Part shown: piece by piece, positions 7,238-10,727 of the stretch
Layout of the letters: each line of letters opens with the position of its first letter
Numbering within the stretch: position 1 is the stretch's first letter
Assembly (NCBI GenBank): GCA_026392325.1
Contig: JAPLCH010000223.1
Coordinates: forward strand, 1-10,727
DNA from: Solirubrobacterales bacterium
GTDB taxonomy: Bacteria > Actinomycetota > Thermoleophilia > Solirubrobacterales > Solirubrobacteraceae
DNA: 10,727 nt
Reading direction: 5' to 3'
The notes under the pieces: model-generated
What the model saw: the letters and a program-made list of their open reading frames with translations, nothing else
What the model was told of the DNA's origin: nothing
Databases searched by the model: none
Made by a program: the position numbers and the translations under genes

Positions 7238-7752
7238 CGCTGTTCCCTCTGGTCTTGTGCCTCACCTGAGGTCGCGCTTGCCTTGGAGGGCAGGCGCTCA
7301 ACAACAATCCGCGTGGGCCGTTGAACATCAACCTGACGGGCGACAACACCGCCACGCTGGTAGGGGACGATCTCCGCGCGAAGCTCACGGCGCAGTGCTT
7401 CAAGTCGGGCGACCTCAACTTCAAGCTCACGGGCACGGTCTTCCATTTCCTCGGCTCGACAACGCGCCTGTTCAAGTCTGTCCTCCAGCTCAAGCACCTG
7501 TGCGACACCGGCAAGGTTGAGGCCAAGCTCCGCTGTCATCTCCTGAATTCGCAAAAGGCGGTCAACATCCGCCTGGCTGTAAAGGCGGGTGCCCTTAGAG
7601 GACCGGCGTGGGTGAATCAGCCCCTTGGTCTCATAGGCGCGAAGGGTCTGTGGGTGCATTTCTGCCAGTTCGGCCGCGACGGAAATCATGAAGACGCCGC
7701 GCTCCGGGTCTTGGGTGATGCTGACTCTTGTCGTCCTGCGGATTTCAGTCAT
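7234..7752 (-). CDS. hspR: Heat-shock repressor HspR, MerR family
   Basis: A 172-residue cytoplasmic DNA-binding protein. Residues 21-90 carry a MerR-type winged helix: VFMISVAAEL, then HPQTLRAYETKGLI and the RLYSQADVDRL wing. Residues about 88-128 are a Glu/Arg/Leu-rich coiled coil for dimerisation. Known HspR proteins repress the dnaK operon and clpB by binding HAIR inverted repeats with DnaK as co-repressor, so free DnaK closes a feedback loop. HspR lies between dnaJ and clpB, overlapping both by 4 nt (ATGA). A strong GGAGGTGA lies just before the ATG inside the end of dnaJ. The 40-residue basic/polar tail after the coiled coil looks somewhat longer than in the best-known HspR proteins. 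Its operator should be upstream of dnaK, which is outside the window. Confidence 0.95.
   Translation of the reverse strand: MTEIRRTTRVSITQDPERGVFMISVAAELAEMHPQTLRAYETKGLIHPRRSSKGTRLYSQADVDRLLRIQEMTAELGLNLAGVAQVLELEDRLEQARCRAEEMEDRARELEVEVARLEALRRELRAEIVPYQRGGVVARQVDVQRPTRIVVERLPSKASATSGEAQDQREQR
7245..7249 (-). promoter_or_regulatory. Shine-Dalgarno site of clpB inside the hspR 3' end
   Basis: GAGGG on the minus strand, 7 nt before the clpB ATG at 7235-7237. It indicates that clpB is translated from the operon mRNA with its own ribosome site as well as through the ATGA overlap with hspR. Confidence 0.6.
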
Positions 7753-8837
7753 GACTCACCTCCAGCGTGGTCCATCAGGTGCGCCCGTGGGGATTCATCA
7801 AAGGTTGCTCCCAACGCTTCTGCGGCAGCCTTCTGGTCCTTGCTGAGCTTCTTTGGAACATCAAGAATGAAGCGGTAGTGAAGGTCGCCGCGGCCATTGC
7901 CCTTGAGCTTTGGGGGACCGGCGTCACGCAACCGTTGGGCGGTGCCGTGGGTTGTGCCGGCTGGGACTTTCAGCTTCGTCTGGCCGTCGAGTGTGGGCAC
8001 TTCAACCTTGGCGCCAAGCAGTGCTTCGACGATGGTCAGTGGCACTTCAACCTCAAGGTTGTCTCCCTTGCGCTTGAAGGTTGGTGACTCCGCCACTCGG
8101 GTGACGACATAAAGGTCACCTGATTCACCCCCGCGCACTCCGGCCTCACCCTTGCCGGCAAGGCGGATCCTGCTGCCCGTCTTTACACCGGCGGGAATCT
8201 TGACGCGCATGTTTCGCAGGCGGCTCTTGGCTCCAGTTCCGCGACAGGTCGGGCAAGGGTCGCTGATCACAGTTCCGGAACCGCCACAACGGCCACACGG
8301 CTGCGCAATGGAGAACAGGCCCTGGCCTTGTGTCTGCGCACCGGTTCCACCACAGACCGGACAGGCCTGCGGACTTGAGCCCTTGCGCGCGCCACTGCCT
8401 GAGCAGTCACCGCAGGATTCGCTGCCCTGGACGCTGATGCGAACCTCGCCACCGCGCACTGCGGTGTCAAACGAGATTGTCGTTTCGGTTTCAAGGTCAC
8501 GGCCACGGCGCGGACCGGCTGGGTTCCCGCCACGACCACGGCCGCCTTGAGCGCCACCGAAGATGTTTGAGAAGACATCGCCAAAGCCACCGAACTGGGA
8601 GGGGTCAAAACCGCCGCCGCCACCAAACGGACTGCTGCCACGGTCGTAAGCCTTGCGCTTCTCAGGGTCGCCGAGAGTGTCATACGCCTGCGAGATTTCC
8701 TTGAAGCGGGCTTCAGCCTTTGGGTCATCCGGGTTCTGGTCCGGGTGGTACTTGCGGGCAAGCCGCCGGTATGACTTCTTGATCTCTTCTGCTGAGGCCG
8801 ACTTGTCCACCCCGAGCGTTTCGTAGTGGTCAGCCAT
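7749..8837 (-). CDS. dnaJ: Co-chaperone DnaJ (Hsp40, type I with zinc fingers)
   Basis: A 362-residue cytoplasmic co-chaperone that delivers unfolded clients to DnaK and stimulates its ATPase. The J domain (1-68) contains the essential HPD at 31-33. A Gly/Phe-rich region follows (about 70-110). Four CxxCxGxG zinc repeats start at Cys142, Cys159, Cys181 and Cys195; the first and fourth, and the second and third, pair to bind two zinc ions. The C-terminal client-binding domains occupy about 205-335. All hallmark residues are present, and the length is normal. The ATG lies 14 nt after the grpE stop with only a weak ribosome site, and the stop overlaps the hspR ATG. The protein ends in a short Gly/Glu/Ser tail that also encodes the hspR ribosome site. 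Confidence 0.98.
   Translation of the reverse strand: MADHYETLGVDKSASAEEIKKSYRRLARKYHPDQNPDDPKAEARFKEISQAYDTLGDPEKRKAYDRGSSPFGGGGGFDPSQFGGFGDVFSNIFGGAQGGRGRGGNPAGPRRGRDLETETTISFDTAVRGGEVRISVQGSESCGDCSGSGARKGSSPQACPVCGGTGAQTQGQGLFSIAQPCGRCGGSGTVISDPCPTCRGTGAKSRLRNMRVKIPAGVKTGSRIRLAGKGEAGVRGGESGDLYVVTRVAESPTFKRKGDNLEVEVPLTIVEALLGAKVEVPTLDGQTKLKVPAGTTHGTAQRLRDAGPPKLKGNGRGDLHYRFILDVPKKLSKDQKAAAEALGATFDESPRAHLMDHAGGES
7756..7763 (-). promoter_or_regulatory. Strong Shine-Dalgarno site of hspR inside the dnaJ 3' end
   Basis: GGAGGTGA on the minus strand, with the GGAGG core 6 nt before the ATG at 7750-7752. It fixes the hspR start and allows efficient translation of the repressor despite the 4-nt overlap with dnaJ. 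Confidence 0.75.
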
Positions 8838-8851
8838 CTGTTTGACCCGTG

Positions 8852-9454
8852 TTACCCAGCCACCGAAACCCGGGCGGGTCGGATCACATTGGACCCGATC
8901 AGATATCCGGATTGGTGAACCTCAACAACGGTTCCGGCCTCAACGCCTTCAGCTTCAACCTTGGCGATCGCCTCATGGCGCTCGTAGTCAACTGTCTCAC
9001 CCTGTGGCCGCTCAACTGTGATTCCAGCGCTGACAAGACCAGCCTGCAGCTGGTCACGCACGAGTGCGAAGCCGCGGGCAATGTCGTGGGCTGGGTCGCC
9101 CTCAGGTGCCGCAGCGATTGCCGCGAGTGCGAGGTCAAGGTTGTCAAGGGCGGGAATCAGCTCACCTGCGAGCCTTGCGATGCCGCGCTCCTGGCCTGCA
9201 GCTGCCTCACGTGAAGCACGCTTGCGGAAGTTCTCAAAGTCAGCCTGAGTGCGGCGCGCGAGGTCAAGATACTCGTCGGCTTTGAGCGTCATTGCCGTCA
9301 GCTCATCGAGGTCCTCTTCAACCACTTCGGCAGCCTCTTCGGCACCTTGAGCCTCTAGGGCTTCAAGCTCTTCTGCGGCTGCCTCTGCTGGAGACTCACC
9401 GACTGGCGCGTTTTCCTCGCCAGCCGGAGTGTTGTTCTCGTTCTCAGTACTCAA
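8852..9454 (-). CDS. grpE: Nucleotide exchange factor GrpE
   Basis: A 200-residue cytoplasmic factor that opens the DnaK nucleotide pocket to release ADP and so drives client release. The first 55 residues are acidic and Ala/Glu-rich, probably disordered. A long helix follows (about 55-100) with the RTQADFENFRKR signature, then a helical bundle and the beta-wing domain (about 145-198) ending in the GrpE signature SGYLIGSNVIRPARVSV. The start is TTG, 6 nt after the dnaK stop, with GAAGG about 10 nt upstream inside the dnaK 3' end. The next ATG (residue 55) would remove the acidic region and part of the long helix, so the TTG is preferred. Confidence 0.95.
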   Translation of the reverse strand: MSTENENNTPAGEENAPVGESPAEAAAEELEALEAQGAEEAAEVVEEDLDELTAMTLKADEYLDLARRTQADFENFRKRASREAAAGQERGIARLAGELIPALDNLDLALAAIAAAPEGDPAHDIARGFALVRDQLQAGLVSAGITVERPQGETVDYERHEAIAKVEAEGVEAGTVVEVHQSGYLIGSNVIRPARVSVAG

Positions 9455-9460
9455 CTTGGA

Positions 9461-10727
9461 TCAGCCTTCGTCCACTACTTCAGCGTCAACAATTTCGTCG
9501 TCGTCAGACTTGGGAGTTGCTCCGTCCTCAGCTTCGCCGCCTTCACCTGCCTGCTTCTCCTGAGCCTGTTGGTAGACCTTTTCGCTGACCTGATGGAAGG
9601 CCTGCTGGAGGGCTTCGGTGCGAGCTACGAGCTCGTCCTTGTCGTCTCCTTCAAGCACTTCGCGTACGGCTGCGATTGCGTCCTCAATTTCCTTCTTTGA
9701 AGCATCGTCAACCTGGTCGGCGAGCTCGGTCAGCTGACGCTCAGACTGATACGCGAGGTTCTCGCCGGCGTTCCGTGCCTCGGCAAGCTCACGTGCCTTG
9801 CGGTCGTCGTCAGCATGGGATTCAGCGTCGGAGACCATCTTGCTGATCTCGTCCTCTGAGAGGCCGGATCCTGCCTTGATCTCAATCTTCTGTTCCTTGC
9901 CGGTGCCAAGGTCCTTGGCCGACACGCTCAAGATGCCGTTGGCGTCAATGTCGAAGGCAACCTCGACCTGTGGCACGCCACGCGGAGCCGGCGGAATGCC
10001 GGTCAGCTGGAACTTGCCAAGTGACTTGTTGCCACTTGCCATTTCACGCTCACCCTGAAGCACATGGATTTCAACCGATGGCTGGTTGTCTTCAGCCGTC
10101 GAGAAGACTTCCGACTTGCGCGTTGGGATCGTCGTGTTGCGCTCGATCAGACGAGTCATCACTCCACCCTTGGTCTCAATGCCGAGAGTCAGTGGTGTGA
10201 CGTCGAGGAGGAGGACGTCCTTGACGTCACCTTCCAGAACGCCAGCCTGAATGGCTGCGCCGACTGCGACAACCTCATCCGGGTTGACGCCACGGTGTGG
10301 CTCCTTGCCGGTCAGCTCCTTGACGCGATCCTGAACTGCTGGCATGCGGGTCATTCCGCCGACGAGCACGACGTGCTCAACGTCAGTGACGCCCTTGTTC
10401 TTTGCGTCATCAAGCGCCTGGCGAACCGGGCCGTCAAGGCGTGCAAGCAGCTCGGCTACAAGCTCCGTGAACTTGGCCCGTGAAAGGCGCGTGTCAAGGT
10501 GCTTGGGGCCAGCGGCGTCAGCCGTGACGAACGGCAGGTTGATCTGAGCTTCCTGTGTTGTGGAGAGCTCGATCTTTGCCTTCTCGGCAGCTTCGTAGAG
10601 ACGCTGGAGTGCCATCGGGTCGGTGGACAGGTCAATGCCCTGATCCTTCTTGAAGTCGGATACGAGCCAGTCAACGATTGCCTTGTCGAAGTTGTCGCCG
10701 CCGAGGTGGTTGTCACCAGCGGTTGAC
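9461..10727 (-). CDS. dnaK: Chaperone DnaK (Hsp70), 5' end outside the window
   Basis: About 422 C-terminal residues of the ATP-driven chaperone. The frame is open to the window edge, and the missing 5' part corresponds to roughly the first third of a normal DnaK. What is present begins in the ATPase domain with GDNHLGGDNFD, where Asn replaces the E. coli Thr199 as in other actinobacterial DnaK proteins as I recall them. Then come VLVGGMTRMPAVQ and NPDEVVAVGAA, the interdomain linker VLLLDVTP, the beta substrate-binding domain (STAEDNQ, NKSLGKF, FDIDANGILSVSAKD) and the helical lid, ending in an acidic DAEVVDEG tail. An internal ATG at 10613-10615 is not the start, because conserved DnaK sequence continues upstream of it. 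It is the first gene of the operon visible here, and the DnaK/HspR feedback operator should lie beyond the right edge. Confidence 0.98.
   Translation of the reverse strand, partial: STAGDNHLGGDNFDKAIVDWLVSDFKKDQGIDLSTDPMALQRLYEAAEKAKIELSTTQEAQINLPFVTADAAGPKHLDTRLSRAKFTELVAELLARLDGPVRQALDDAKNKGVTDVEHVVLVGGMTRMPAVQDRVKELTGKEPHRGVNPDEVVAVGAAIQAGVLEGDVKDVLLLDVTPLTLGIETKGGVMTRLIERNTTIPTRKSEVFSTAEDNQPSVEIHVLQGEREMASGNKSLGKFQLTGIPPAPRGVPQVEVAFDIDANGILSVSAKDLGTGKEQKIEIKAGSGLSEDEISKMVSDAESHADDDRKARELAEARNAGENLAYQSERQLTELADQVDDASKKEIEDAIAAVREVLEGDDKDELVARTEALQQAFHQVSEKVYQQAQEKQAGEGGEAEDGATPKSDDDEIVDAEVVDEG

Noticed and set aside
6663..7520. A 285-codon plus-strand open frame opposite clpB and hspR.
   Set aside because: Its composition (Ser/Arg/Pro/Ala-rich) is typical of the mirror frame of a GC-biased gene. 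It crosses the boundary of two well-identified genes on the other strand.
9346..9367. Inverted repeat CTTGA-12 nt-TCAAG resembling an HspR HAIR operator.
   Set aside because: It lies inside grpE in a repetitive Glu/Ala/Leu coding stretch. The spacing is one base too long and the outer bases do not fit CTTGAGT-N7-ACTCAAG. The real operator is expected before dnaK.

Overview
The window reads as a chromosomal segment of an actinobacterium. Everything recognisable lies on the minus strand, so transcription runs from high to low coordinates. The gene order dnaK-grpE-dnaJ-hspR with a MerR-type HspR repressor is the classical actinobacterial heat-shock operon, here with clpB as a fifth gene. A class such as Thermoleophilia is plausible from the style of the large secreted protein, but that is inference.

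Right part (4637-10727): the chaperone operon. dnaK (5' end outside the window), grpE, dnaJ, hspR and clpB are packed with gaps of 6 and 14 nt and then two 4-nt ATGA overlaps. The products form the DnaK/DnaJ/GrpE refolding cycle and its ClpB disaggregase partner, with the HspR repressor between them. The expected HspR operator upstream of dnaK is outside the window.

Middle part (468-4616): after a 77-nt gap that carries a near-consensus promoter (TTGACA, 17 nt, TATGCT) there is a 1209-residue secreted multidomain protein. It has a signal peptide, a wall-protein-like N-terminal half, Ig-like repeats and a C-terminal Amidase_6-type cysteine hydrolase domain. Only 3 nt after its stop lies a 152-residue putative lipoprotein gene. 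The pair looks like one transcription unit. It could be an exported peptidoglycan hydrolase with an accessory protein, or an effector with an immunity protein. Codon choice changes visibly inside the large gene near 2650, at an Ig-repeat boundary.

Left part (1-283): a second, 5'-truncated copy of the 3' region of clpB, in the same orientation as the intact gene and continuing off the window. It is 277/283 identical to 4892-5174, and all six differences are synonymous in the ClpB frame. The secreted-protein/lipoprotein unit is therefore bracketed by direct repeats of clpB sequence. This is what would be left by a single-crossover insertion or a duplication using a clpB allele that had diverged under selection. 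It is the most interesting aspect of the window. No tRNA, rRNA, CRISPR array, transposase or integrase gene was seen.
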